Source of the DNA: Anthracocystis setariae
Taxonomy: Eukaryota > Basidiomycota > Ustilaginomycetes > Ustilaginales > Ustilaginaceae
Length of the DNA: 64,000 nt
Assembly: GCA_928724745.1 (NCBI GenBank)
Contig: CAKMXJ010000039.1
Coordinates: 868,001-932,000, forward strand
Reading direction: 5' to 3'
Under the pieces are notes generated by a model. It saw only the letters and a list, made by a program, of their open reading frames with translations, did not search any database and was not told the DNA's origin. Positions 18,616 to 29,166 of this stretch are shown in pieces. Both the position numbers and the translations under genes were made by a program. Position 1 is the first letter of the stretch. Each line of letters opens with the position of its first letter.

Positions 18616-20694
18616 TGTGTCAAAAGTATAGGGAGGTGAGGGATGTGCGCGAGATCGTAATGTGTGGTGGATTCTGAACGGCCGGTGACAGGGCGGTGAA
18701 AAGAATTTGCTGTGCTATGGATGACGAAACGGGACACTGAGCGTTAGTCTTGCGTAAGTAGTAGGAAGATGGAAGCTTTATGTACCAAGGATGGGGTGGA
18801 TGTAGAGATGGACGTGGTCGAGAGAAGAAGCAGGTAGTTGTACGAGTAAATGGATGGGATGTACTGAGGGGAGGGCACAGGCTAATAGCGAGAAATCCTC
18901 AGGACGAGCAAACTCGAGGGAGCCGATACAAAACCCACCAACGGGAATACTACATCGGTGTGCACACGACAGACACAGTACACGGACGGACAGGTGCAGA
19001 GCGCAAGACAGTCCGCGGCAAAGCAATATGGCGAGCTCAGGCTTGATCGGTGATGAGAGCATGGTGCTGTGCTGTACTGTGAAATTGCTCCAGGATTCGG
19101 GGATAACCAGCGAGCAGACAAGTTTGGCGTTTGGACAGGCAGGGGGCTGTTGCGGCAGGGGAAAGGGCTTCCGAAAGCACAACCGAGTCTACAGCGTGGA
19201 GCGGCGTGCTGAGTGAAGGGCCACGCCTCAAGCAAGCGTCGGAGTATTGGAATGAAAACCTTCGCAACTTGACGTTCATGCTGCTGCTGCTCTCGCAACC
19301 TGTCGTTCGGTAGCTCTTCACAGACTGGTTGTGATGCCACACTTGGCGGATCACAAAAAGTGCAGCCTTGTTCCAGCCTGATGGTTTAGCGACCGCTGGT
19401 GTGTCTATGGTCCACTTTCGAGAGCGACGCCATGTTCTTCGGTTCAAGGCGGCGAGCGGCGAAACTGTTTTTTTCTATGATTTCATGATGGCGAACTCGG
19501 CATTTTTACAGAAAAACGTCACGTCAAATAACGAAGGATTGCGTGCTTGAACAAAAACCCAGCAGCCTAACCTCCACTAAGTTCACTCTAACACAGGACA
19601 TACTCGCGCGACACAACTTTTGTGTGCAAATATTTAATAGATCGAGTTCATCGGGGTATTGCATCAAAAAGCCACGACGATGTCGATTTACTGCAAATTC
19701 GAGGTCGGCCCGCAAGTCTCGTGCTCGTTTGTCGACGCGGGTCAATCAGTCGCGCGTTCTTTTTTCGAAAGAAGAAAAAAAAAAAAAAAAGGTCATTTGT
19801 TAGGATGGCTCGGAAGTGTTGCTTTCTCTCTGGAAACGCTTGTTGGGACGTTCCTACGATGCACCCGACTGCAGCATCATTTTTTTTTTTTTTTTTTTTT
19901 TTTCATTGGCTTGAAACTGCTTCAGAGGACTGATGTCCTTGCCGAAGCATGGTCCGGCCGTCTGAGACTGTGAAGCGACGCTTGCAAGGATTCACAAGTC
20001 AACAGCGATCAGCGTGATCTTGACTGGGACCTCCTCTAGATCAGCTCCGACTACAGTACGGCGGTTTGGCTTGTTTATAAACTCGTGCTGTACCAAAGCC
20101 GAAACCACAAGGGGACATGCAGCTGCCTTGTTTTCCATGCATGAGCTTGGAAACAAAGCTCGATCTCATGCACCTCGGTCAGCGTGACTTTGCGAAATGG
20201 CAGAGAGGTGACTTTCAGGGGCACAGCTGCAACACAGCTGCAGCCTAATGCCCTTTGCATATTTGGCTGTTTACACAAAAGTCCCAATCAGCCACGTCTC
20301 AGCTGCCTCACAACACAGCCTTGAGTTGAGCGTGCCTCGTCGCACAGTGTAGCCATCGTCGTCTTGCATCGGTATCCGCTTTGGTGTTGCCTCGCTGTCT
20401 GCATCGATGGTAGAGTATAACTTTGCGATCGCTACCTTCGATTCCAGTTACAGTACTGTACAACCTCATTGGCTCCGGCTTGTTCCAAACAAGGCGCTCT
20501 TTGCAGATCCATCTGCTGCAACATCCGTCGGACCCTGATTCCCCCCCAAGTGCCAAAACTATCCTCGCAGCCGAATCTCTGTTGCCTTCGCCCAGCTGCT
20601 GCGGGCGTTTCCAACCTCCACCATCCCCTTTGACCACCTTCTCCTCGTTGCTCCCGGCTTTCTGCATCTGCTAGGCCACCAGCCAGAGCTGCCC
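18616..20694. other. 2-kb intergenic region, MET16 / 820-aa protein
   Basis: This region lies between divergent genes. Homopolymers are its clearest contents: A16 at about 19775-19790 and T24 at 19880-19903. A TACTGTAC word sits at 20454. The leader just before 20695 is pyrimidine-rich. Open frames of 70-150 codons occur on both strands but have no recognisable motif, no conserved splice pairs and overlap one another, so I call none. Confidence 0.4.
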
Positions 20695-23157
20695 ATGGAC
20701 TCTTCTCTCGGAGCTCTGCCTCCTCGCCATCGTCGATGCTATGAAGTGATCCCGGGCTCAGCTTCTTCATCCGAATGCACCTCACCCGATCCCATGTTCG
20801 GCAGTACCACCAGCATCTCTAGTAGCCGCACTAGCTTCTCCACTCACCACACAACAAACACCTCCGACCGCATCAACAAGCATCGCATCGCTTCCGACGC
20901 CTCCCCTCGTTCAACTTCGTCACCCTTTTTCTCCTCATTTCCCAACCTTGCTTCTCACGACGTCACAGACAGCACGTTTCTCGAGCAAAGCCCTTCCAGC
21001 TCGCGCTTCGATAGCCTTCACGACCTCCTTGAAAGAGCCGGCTACAAGGAGACTCGAGTTGTCACGCCTGACCGTCACGCACTCGTCGACATGTTTGCAA
21101 GCAAGCTCTCGACGCCTCCTCGACCTGTCAGGCTCGTCGATGATTTCACCACCGATTCACCCTCGCTGGCCGCCAGAGAACTGAGAAAGGCGTTTCACAA
21201 GAGCCGACCTTCGCCCAAGCAGCTCACCAGCAAAAGCTTGCCTTCCCGTGGCTTGAAGCTAGCAGCAAGTTCGCAAGCGCCTCCCTTGCCGACAGCCCCG
21301 GCCCCATCATCGACTTGGTTCAGCAACATCTGGCTTTTTGGTCCCGGCTCGATTCCTAGCGATCCTGTATCCATCGACGAGACTCACAATGCCACCGCTC
21401 AGCAGACTAGTCAGTCCGAAGCATCGCTTGACCAGACTTCACAATCGCCATCACCCAATCAACATTCCGCCTCATCAACATCGCAGGCATCGACAACATC
21501 AGCCTCACCGCCATCGTCTGCATCAAACCAAGCCTCTGGCTCCAAGTCGAGACCAACGCAGACCAAGAGAACCGCATCGCAAAACGCAGTCTGGACTGCT
21601 AGTGTCGCTTACCGATCCGCCAAGTCGCGCACTGCTCCGGTGCGTAAAAGTGCAAACATCGTCCCAGCATCATCCGATGTGATGACCAGCGATGCAGCCG
21701 CAGAACACGAGTGGCAAGCACTTCAGAGAGGCCCGACTCGGCGTCGTGCCGGTTTAATCGACGCCTTCTCCAGTCCCACCAAGAGCACCTCGACCACGCC
21801 TTCGCCAGCCAGCCCGACCCAGCAGCGCAAATGGAAGAAAGAGAGAGCAGCATGGAGGGAATCGTTAGGGGATCTTCAGGCGATGATGGATCAATCGCGT
21901 GCACGCAGGCACGCTGCTGCAGCTGCCACTGGTGGTGGTGCCTCTGCTGTTGTTGTCGAAGAGATCAATGCCGCTACATCCGCGGAATCGACTTGTTCGC
22001 AGCCAGACTCGAGTTCTCCGCCTTGTTCTCCTCCAGCCACACTTGAGCAAACTAACCAAGACGCAGTGGCCAAACTGCTGTCTGGACCTGCGTTGCCTTT
22101 CCTGTCGACCGACCCGGCGGTTGCGCCTCGCAATGCAACTTGCACCCGTCCAACCCACCTGAGCATGCGTCGAACCAAGAGTGTCGAGGTCCTCTCCAAG
22201 ATCATGCGTGAACGGCGAACGCTTAGCTCCAAAGTCGCCACGGCGGGTGACAGCAAGAGTTCGAACCCGACTTTGCATACGTTGGAGCTCAAGGCAGCCG
22301 CAGGGCAGATCAGTCCGACGATCAAGAAACGCTCGACACCACCGAGGCTGACCGTGTCGTCGCCACGCGGAATTTCGAGTCCCAAGGAGCTGGCGTTGGA
22401 AGGCCACGAATTCGAGCCCATGTCGTGGTCGCCTGGCAAGAGTGGCGTTGTGATTTCGAATCGGAGGGTGCAAAAGAAGCCGAGGTCCAAGCTGAGGACC
22501 GTGTGTTCTGGGTCCGATTTGGGTTCGGTCGCAGCGAAGCAGGCCGAGGCGCAGGACGGGTTGAAGATGCCCAAACGCGGACGAAGTAAGACTTGGCGCA
22601 CCATCGGCAGTTCATCAAGCCCCACTTTGGCGACAAGGGGCGACGGGGAGACCAAGATCCACGTCGCGACGATGCTCAAACACTCGATAGGAGTCCCATC
22701 TAAATCACACCAGATCCAACCCCTCCGTCACAACTTCCGCATCTTTGACGACCCAGCCGGCATCCAGGCGACATCACCGCAATCCTCACCCACCCGACCT
22801 CGCAGCAACATGATCAACAACATTCACCAGATCACCGACGATACCATGGACATCTTTCGACCGAGCCAAACGCCTATACCTGTTCTCACCAACCGGAAGA
22901 ACGAGTCGGCTAGGATCACAAAGACAAGCAAGATCATGCGCCTCATCGATCAGGCTGAAAATTCACCCGCCATCGCCGCCATGATCTCCAACACCCACAC
23001 TTCACAGCGTCAAAGAAAACCGCTCGCAATCACGCAGTCCGCCCCTCCACAGCAAACAAGCCTCTCCTCATCCCTCACATCAAAGAGTAGACACAGGATG
23101 AACACCATCACTAGAGTCCTCGGTCAACGTCAAGAGCCCAACCCAATGCAGTCTTGA
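20695..23157 (+). CDS. Hypothetical Ser/Pro-rich disordered protein, 820 aa
   Basis: I do not recognise a family. The frame is long, GC-rich at third positions and clearly coding. The protein is Ser/Thr/Pro/Gln-rich (over 300 residues of low complexity) with scattered ordered-looking basic segments: residues near 95-115 (LHDLLERAGYKETRVV), the RRRAGLIDAFSSP region, SMRRTKSVEVLSKIMRERRTL, and a C-terminal KIMRLIDQAENSPAIAAMI helix. RRTKS, RGRSKTW and similar RxxS sites would suit basophilic kinases and 14-3-3 binding. No signal peptide or membrane span. The ATG at 20695 (CCCATGG) is in good context; Met34 is an alternative. It ends 308 bp from the guanylyltransferase stop, in convergent orientation. 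A regulatory or scaffold role is only a guess. Confidence 0.75.
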   Translation: MDSSLGALPPRHRRCYEVIPGSASSSECTSPDPMFGSTTSISSSRTSFSTHHTTNTSDRINKHRIASDASPRSTSSPFFSSFPNLASHDVTDSTFLEQSPSSSRFDSLHDLLERAGYKETRVVTPDRHALVDMFASKLSTPPRPVRLVDDFTTDSPSLAARELRKAFHKSRPSPKQLTSKSLPSRGLKLAASSQAPPLPTAPAPSSTWFSNIWLFGPGSIPSDPVSIDETHNATAQQTSQSEASLDQTSQSPSPNQHSASSTSQASTTSASPPSSASNQASGSKSRPTQTKRTASQNAVWTASVAYRSAKSRTAPVRKSANIVPASSDVMTSDAAAEHEWQALQRGPTRRRAGLIDAFSSPTKSTSTTPSPASPTQQRKWKKERAAWRESLGDLQAMMDQSRARRHAAAAATGGGASAVVVEEINAATSAESTCSQPDSSSPPCSPPATLEQTNQDAVAKLLSGPALPFLSTDPAVAPRNATCTRPTHLSMRRTKSVEVLSKIMRERRTLSSKVATAGDSKSSNPTLHTLELKAAAGQISPTIKKRSTPPRLTVSSPRGISSPKELALEGHEFEPMSWSPGKSGVVISNRRVQKKPRSKLRTVCSGSDLGSVAAKQAEAQDGLKMPKRGRSKTWRTIGSSSSPTLATRGDGETKIHVATMLKHSIGVPSKSHQIQPLRHNFRIFDDPAGIQATSPQSSPTRPRSNMINNIHQITDDTMDIFRPSQTPIPVLTNRKNESARITKTSKIMRLIDQAENSPAIAAMISNTHTSQRQRKPLAITQSAPPQQTSLSSSLTSKSRHRMNTITRVLGQRQEPNPMQS

Positions 23158-23311
23158 CACTACTTGCTGACGTGCGCCCGTCCACCAGCAGTTCAACATA
23201 ACCACTTTCAATTCATATTCTTTCATCATCGCTAGCAAACACACAACCACAGACAGCATAACGCGGAGCAATACAGTATATCCATAGTGTCCATTAAAGA
23301 AAAAAGTTGAG

Positions 23312-23325
23312 AAAGAGAGAGAGAG

Positions 23326-23362
<37 letters not shown>

Positions 23363-23373
23363 TTGTGTGTGTA
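23312..23373. repeat. (GA)n(GT)n microsatellite
   Basis: A GA tract runs directly into about 16 GT units and a degenerate GT tail. It lies between the converging 3' ends of the 820-aa gene and the guanylyltransferase. Confidence 0.9.
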
Positions 23374-23420
23374 AAATGCCATGCGAATGCAATGCGATAA
23401 AGTCATGCTGAACTAGCATG

Positions 23421-23421
23421 A

Positions 23422-23453
<32 letters not shown>

Positions 23454-23456
23454 ATG
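23421..23456. repeat. (CTG)n(ATG)n trinucleotide repeat
   Basis: About seven CTG/TGC units followed by four ATG units end 9 bp before the guanylyltransferase stop codon on the opposite strand, so the tract is in its 3' UTR. Confidence 0.85.
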
Positions 23457-23465
23457 CCGATGCTC

Positions 23466-25296
23466 TCAACACAGCTCGGGATACACCTTCTTGGTCCTGC
23501 CAACAATCTTCTTGACATCCTGACTCCTCGCCCTGGTTGTGATCAACAAGGCATCTGGTGTATCGACAATGACCACATCGTCGACACCGAGACAAGCAAT
23601 CGGCCTGCCTGACGCCGGGATGATCAAACCTCCCGCCTGACTCTCGGTTACAACCAGTCTGGAATCGCCCAAAATCCTCGGCTCGCCCTCCTCGGCGGGA
23701 ATCAGATCGGCAAGACTCGAAAAGTCACCGACGTCATCCCAACCGAACGTTGCCGGAATGACGGCCACCTTGCCCACCTTACTCGCTGGCTCTGCCACGG
23801 CGTGATCAATGGCGATCTTGGGCAAAGATGGCCAGATCTCGGACATGACGGTGCCCCTCGCATCGCTGTCCCAAGCAGCAGCAATTCTCGTCAATCCATC
23901 GTGCAGCTCGGGCACGGTCTCGCGCAACAGATCCAACAACACCTTGGCCTTGACCACGAACATACCACCGTTCCACCGGTAGTCACCGGTGCTCAGGTAG
24001 GCACTGGCGGTCCTGGCATCGGGTTTCTCCTTGAACTCGGTAACCCTCCTGGCGTTGGGAGCTTCCGAGACGCTGAGCTTCTCTCCAAGCTTGATGTAAC
24101 CGAATCCTGTGGAAGGGTGCGAGGGAGCAATACCGATGGTCACAAGGTAGCCGGCCTTGGCGGTAGCGACGGCCTCGGTGACGGCGCTTTCGAACGCGTC
24201 ACGACCAGAGATGATGTGATCAGCGGCAAAGGAACCAAGAACCGCTTCGGGGTCCCGTTGCAACAAGACGGCAGCGGCCAAACCGATAGCAGCCATCGAC
24301 TCCTTGGGGCTAGGCTCGGCCAGGACGTTGGCGTGTTCCAGCTCAGGCAACTGAGCCGTCACACCACCGACGTGCGCCTGACCAGTGACAATCATCATCT
24401 GGCCTTGACCGGCCAACGGCAGCAATCGGTCCCAGGTAGATTGGAGCAACGTCCTGCCGCTTCCGGTCAAATCGAGCAGAAACTTGGGGTAGGACTCTCT
24501 TGACAGAGGCCAGAGACGCGTGCCGGCACCACCGGCAGGCACGACAGCCCACAGCCCGATTTTGGGCTCCTCAGCAAGGAGAGGAGCAGGCTGAGCGAGA
24601 GCGCTGCCCATTTGAATGTGAGGAGCGTGGAGCATGTCCATGACGCCGTTCTTGGGAGGCGAAGAGGATCGTCGACCGAGTTTGGGGAGCATGCCGGGGC
24701 TTCGGAGGGCGGGAGACATGGAACCGGGCGTCATCGAGTTGTAAAAGGAATTCCTGCGCGCGTTCATCTCATTTTGATTCTCGATAGCGTCCATGCGGAT
24801 ATGCAAGCGGGAGAGCTGGATCAAGCCAAACAAACAAGATGAGACGAGACAAGACGAGATGTCATGTCAGCATGGCTCGCTACGATTCGTTGTATACGTC
24901 TAGGCGTTGCTGTCCAAAGCAGAGACCTGGACTTACCTCCTTCTGCATGGTCAAGATGCCCGAGAGCACCTGATCGAGCGCACTGGATTCCGAAGCGGTA
25001 ACCATGCTGGATTGTGGGATATTGTGGATGTCGTCGGGGGAGAGGTTGTGCAGAGCGTATTCGTCTGCGGGTGCAGTAGACGTTGCGTTGACGTTGGTCG
25101 GTTGAGCCGGAGTGAAGTTGTACTGTTCAAGAGCGTTGGTCGTTGGAACAGCGATGGGCGTGGTGGGCGACTGGGCTTGTGGTTTTGCTGGAGTGGCAGG
25201 GATGGAGAGCAGCGTTGGAATGCTGTCGGCGCGGGCAGTCGGAGGAGGGGCGGAGGCGGAGGAATAAGTTGGGGGGTAATCGGAAGGGGCCGACAT
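23466..25296 (-). CDS. Bacterial-type mannose-1-phosphate guanylyltransferase with fungal coiled-coil leader
   Basis: Predicted to make GDP-mannose from mannose-1-phosphate and GTP. Exons 24937-25296 and 23466-24815 join in phase 0 across a 121-bp intron (GTAAGT donor, GATCCAG acceptor), giving 569 aa. Residues 1-105 are Pro/Ser/Thr-rich; about 107-140 form a coiled coil split exactly by the intron (LDQVLSGILTMQKE|LSRLHIRMDAIE); 141-205 are a disordered linker. The catalytic domain (about 207-569) has PAGGAGTRLWPLSR, EPSPKESMAAIGLAA, GSFAADHII, GIAPSHPSTGFGYI, FKEKPDA, RWNGGMFV, FGWDDVGDFSSL and VDTPDALLITTRARSQDVKKIV. These are features of the bacterial ManC/actinobacterial class, not of the eukaryotic Psa1/MPG1 enzyme, which has a different N-terminal motif and C-terminal hexapeptide repeats. 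No isomerase (cupin) domain follows. Probably acquired from a bacterium and then given a fungal leader and intron. Confidence 0.9.
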
Positions 25297-25558
25297 GTTT
25301 ATAAGCAGGAGCGTGGTTGGTGGTGGCTGGGAATATCGGTGAAAGGCTGTCGAAGCGTGAAGAGAGGCTAGAAAGCTGCTGCTGCTGCTGCTGCTCGTGT
25401 CGATGGAGAGCGCGATGGATGACGCTGAGAACGGTGCAGCCGAAATCGAGAGGGACGACGGAAACGAACGACGACGTGGACAGCGAAAGGCAGCGGGGGT
25501 GCAAGTGCGCTGCTGAAAACGACGACAGACGGCATTCTAGCACGCGGTCTCTCCGAAT

Positions 25559-25564
25559 TCTCTC

Positions 25565-25612
<48 letters not shown>
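25559..25612. repeat. (CT)n microsatellite
   Basis: About 26 CT units with one TGT interruption, in the region upstream of the guanylyltransferase gene, whose leader is also pyrimidine/purine biased. Confidence 0.95.
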
Positions 25613-25613
<1 letters not shown>

Positions 25614-25738
25614 CACACACCCTCTCACTCTCTACATACCCTCAAAACAAATCAATTAAATAATCAAATAAATAAAACACAAAAATACCCAACCACAACA
25701 ACACCTCCAGAGCCCGGCGGAATATCGGCCAAAATAGC

Positions 25739-25739
<1 letters not shown>

Positions 25740-25776
<37 letters not shown>
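25740..25776. repeat. A37 homopolymer
   Basis: An uninterrupted run of 37 adenines. Its true length may differ, since such runs are prone to sequencing error. Confidence 0.95.
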
Positions 25777-25779
<3 letters not shown>

Positions 25780-28700
25780 GACCTCTCTCGAACACCATGG
25801 CCAGATTCGATCTCAGACAACGGCCGCTTCCAAGCCATCCGGGCAACCGTGGCTTGCCTCTTCAGCATGCGGTGTTTTTGAGCAATCAGGTTCCGAATGC
25901 AGTCTCCGTCATGATATGCTCAATGCAGAACCAAAGAAAGCTAATTCACGGCATGGCTGTCAATCAAATCAATTTCGTGTGCTGCGAATGTCGACTAGTC
26001 GGCCAAGATCCTGGTACGCTGTTACAAAGACAATAATGCTGATGCAGGCTGATGCGAAGTGCACCATCTGCTAGCCAATTGAGTCTCATCACTCGGCTAG
26101 ATTTGTTTGAGCCACTTGCTGTTTAGTGACTGCGATTCTGTGAAACAAGGGTCGTAGATCATCACCACCAGGATATAGCTCGATGGATGAGACCAGAGTA
26201 GCAGTTTGAAATCCCAGAAATTGGGGTTCATCCCACCGATCCAGTACAGCATGGAACAGTAGATTATTTCCATTGGAGAGCGCGCTACAGCAAATCGCGA
26301 CGTCGGCAGCATCGTTCCTCCGGCAGCTGACGACAGTTTCGTTCGCTTGCTTGCTCTCGTTCCTTTAAAATCCAACCAAGCGTGTCGAAAGCGCTCGATT
26401 CGTCGTCGCTGTTCGACTGGCTGACACCTCGCATTCGGCACGGAGCGTGATTATTGTTTTGTGCGGCACAGTACCAAACGCAGCCAAATCCAAGAAAATT
26501 CAGCCGAATGCGATATTATATATTGCTCAACCCAAGCCTTGTTGTGTCATACGCCTGGAACGCGAACGGGAACGGTGAGAAACAGACTCGATGTTTCAGA
26601 AGAAAACCGATCTTCCAAGAGATGCGTACAGTAGATCAACATCCGGTCAGCATCGCTGCAGGGCGCCATCAACCCTTACAGTAGGATATATTCGGAGTCA
26701 AACCGTGTTGATGCGCAAGATGGTGAGTGAGAGTTGGTTGATGTCTACATTGCTGTCGTGCCCCCACGCGCGCCTCGGCCAAACCTTTCCACCCAGCTTC
26801 CGGCTTCGGGCTTTACCATTTCCCCTACACTCGCCTCTGCTCGCATACCCAGTTACAATGAGCGAACGCACGAGAACAAGTCACAGCTCGGCACCACGAA
26901 GCAGAAACGAAAGGCATCCACTCAACCTGTGAGAGCGTAAAACGCATGCCGCTGAGCGCCGCACGGTACCTGATCCTTGGTTTAAGAGCCCGAAGCTCGA
27001 CCTTAATCTGCTTCAGTATTGGCGCCCGTTCGACAGCTACAGAACATTATTGTGTTTTCTCTCTCTGGACCCGACTTGGCTGATAAGACGCATGGCACGT
27101 TCATGAGTTTGGGCAGCGAGCCAAAGCCGTCGAGCAACGCGGCAACGTCCTGTCGCCGCACAGGATAAAATTGGACGCCGAGATGGTGACCATCGCAAAT
27201 GGCCGTAACTCAGGAACCGACAGTCACTCTCACCTTCCGGCTGTAGTGATACAGTATGAGTGATATGAGTTTGAACGAGCCACGCTGTTGGATTACGCTG
27301 CTCAAGCCTCGCCTGCAATAGCCTGCCTGCAATCAGCATCAACAACAACAATAACAGTACAGCCTGCCCTTTTTTCCGGCTTTCATGTTCCGGCTCGAGC
27401 TCGTCTTCCACAGCACAACCACAAAGCTGCGTCTGAAGTCGTTGACTGCTTGGTTTCCACGACATACTTATCTTGTGCGAATCTTTCATACGCCAGACTA
27501 GCCTCTCGCTAGCTTTAGCCTTGGTCCCATGCACAGGCTAGCGCCAAAATTAGTGTCAAACTTGCCATGCTAGTCGAGACAAGCGCGTGCCGCTTTGACA
27601 GATGTCGACGCCGCTTGCGGGCTAAAACTCAGAAAAGCGAAACCGATTTTCCGCACCAAACTTTCAAAAATCCCTTTTCAGCAGAGAAGGATTTCTTCTT
27701 CCAGCATCCAGCGTCTAACTGCATCACAGCTGTTGGATGATCCATGTGTCTTTAGATCTAGCCGTACTGTACCGTGCAGTATGGATTTTTCCTCGAGCAA
27801 ACGCAGCAGACCTTGACAAACTGGATCAACGGAAACAAATGCTCGCTCGACTTCATGCACTGTACCGGTCCTGCACTATACTGTACTTTGAATCTCCATC
27901 CGAATTCGAGCGACAGCAATCGACAGAGCGGTGTACTCACACTTGCGTTGCGATAGGTTTTCGGGAAATCCCATTTTTTCATTCTCCGACGTTGAAAACA
28001 TTGCACGATGACACTTGTGTGATTGTCGTGGGCATGTGCCTTGCTCGCCTAAAGGACGACGATCGGGATGAACGGATCGTCGTTGGCCATGATCCAAAAT
28101 AGAGCTCAAGCAATCCATCTATCTATCAATCAATCGATCAATCATTCGTCGCGGTGGGCTTCTTTAGCGGAGTTGTCCAACGTCTTGATGCTTTTCCAAA
28201 CGATGATGACCGCTCGAGTCGCCGTGTGAATTCGAGTTCATGGATCGAGGCGAGCATCGGGCGTTTGCATGATCAGCGTTGGTGTTGGAGTTGCTGGGAA
28301 GCGGCTTACCGAGGTATTCCATGCAACCGATCGAGGGTTCGCCGTTCGCCAATCGCCAGGGACGAGCGAGCGCGACTCTTGTGGATCCCCCAGAAAACTT
28401 CGAAACCCAATCATTGTCGTCGTTAGCGGCCAGGCGTGATGTGGGAAATTCATTCTATTGTGGTGCAACCTCGTCATTGCGCTTAGCGTTCCTTGTTCGT
28501 GCTTCTTCCAAACCTGGTCATCGGGTTTGATCGCCGCTGCACACAGTGAGTTCGAGGGTCCTCGATGCTAGACAGTTGAAGATCCGATGTGAAACCACAG
28601 CTGGTGTCAAACCTCACGTCTCTACGGTACCGGTATGTGGCACCACACTTCTTGTTCGACGTACGAGCTTGGCATGGGCGATTGGGCGTGGGGACGGATA

Positions 28701-28890
28701 CAAAGCTGTTAGGTTGTGGTCTAGAGACACACAAAAATTATTCACATCTTTTGTCCTTTGTAACAGTAACAGAAGCGCGATCTTACATCTTTGAAACTTG
28801 GCAATCGTGATGGTGTGGAGGCCAGGAAATTAGCAGGGCGAGGGGCCAAGTGTGCGTGTGTAGCGTGCACATGGCTGCCCAAAGCGTGCC

Positions 28891-28925
<35 letters not shown>

Positions 28926-28937
28926 TCTCTCTCTCTC
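28891..28937. repeat. (CT)n microsatellite upstream of UVRAG gene
   Basis: About 22 CT units with one CCC interruption, 230 bp before the UVRAG-like start codon; it may be in the promoter or leader. Confidence 0.95.
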
Positions 28938-29166
28938 GTTCAGGGTCCCAAAATAATCGGCCTCAAAGTGCGTGCCGTGCGTCCTCAAGCCGCCCGCCAT
29001 GCCTTCCTTCGCACCCAACACAACACGCTAAGCTGTTTACACCTCACCAACCGACATCAGATGCTCGAGCACCAGGCCATATCGGTACCATGACATCGCT
29101 CGCCTGCGCATAATACGCATCGACTGACAACGTGTGCGCGCTATTCGCTTTGCGTCAACTGTCGCT

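Larger units (their letters stand above)
25297..29166. other. Gene-poor 3.9-kb intergenic region
   Basis: This is the longest gap, between the divergent guanylyltransferase and UVRAG genes. It holds CT and poly-A tracts (listed), an ATCAATCAATC-like patch near 28120-28145, and TACTGTAC words at 26626 (reverse), 27765 and 27879. Many short frames exist but none shows a family motif or paired splice signals; base composition is more AT-rich than in the flanking genes. A non-coding transcript or relic element is possible but not shown. Confidence 0.45.

Noticed and set aside
18778..19182. 134-codon minus-strand frame after MET16
   Set aside because: No ordered motif, Cys/His/Leu-biased composition and no splice partners; judged as chance.
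25127..25628. Arg-Glu-rich frames over the CT tract upstream of the guanylyltransferase
   Set aside because: They are simple-repeat translation with no other support.
26160..26260. TAGCTCGATGG and GGTTCATCC as a possible tRNA
   Set aside because: The arms do not pair and the T-loop consensus is not met.
29134..29166. Eleven extra codons before the UVRAG-like ATG
   Set aside because: The extension begins at GTG, not ATG.
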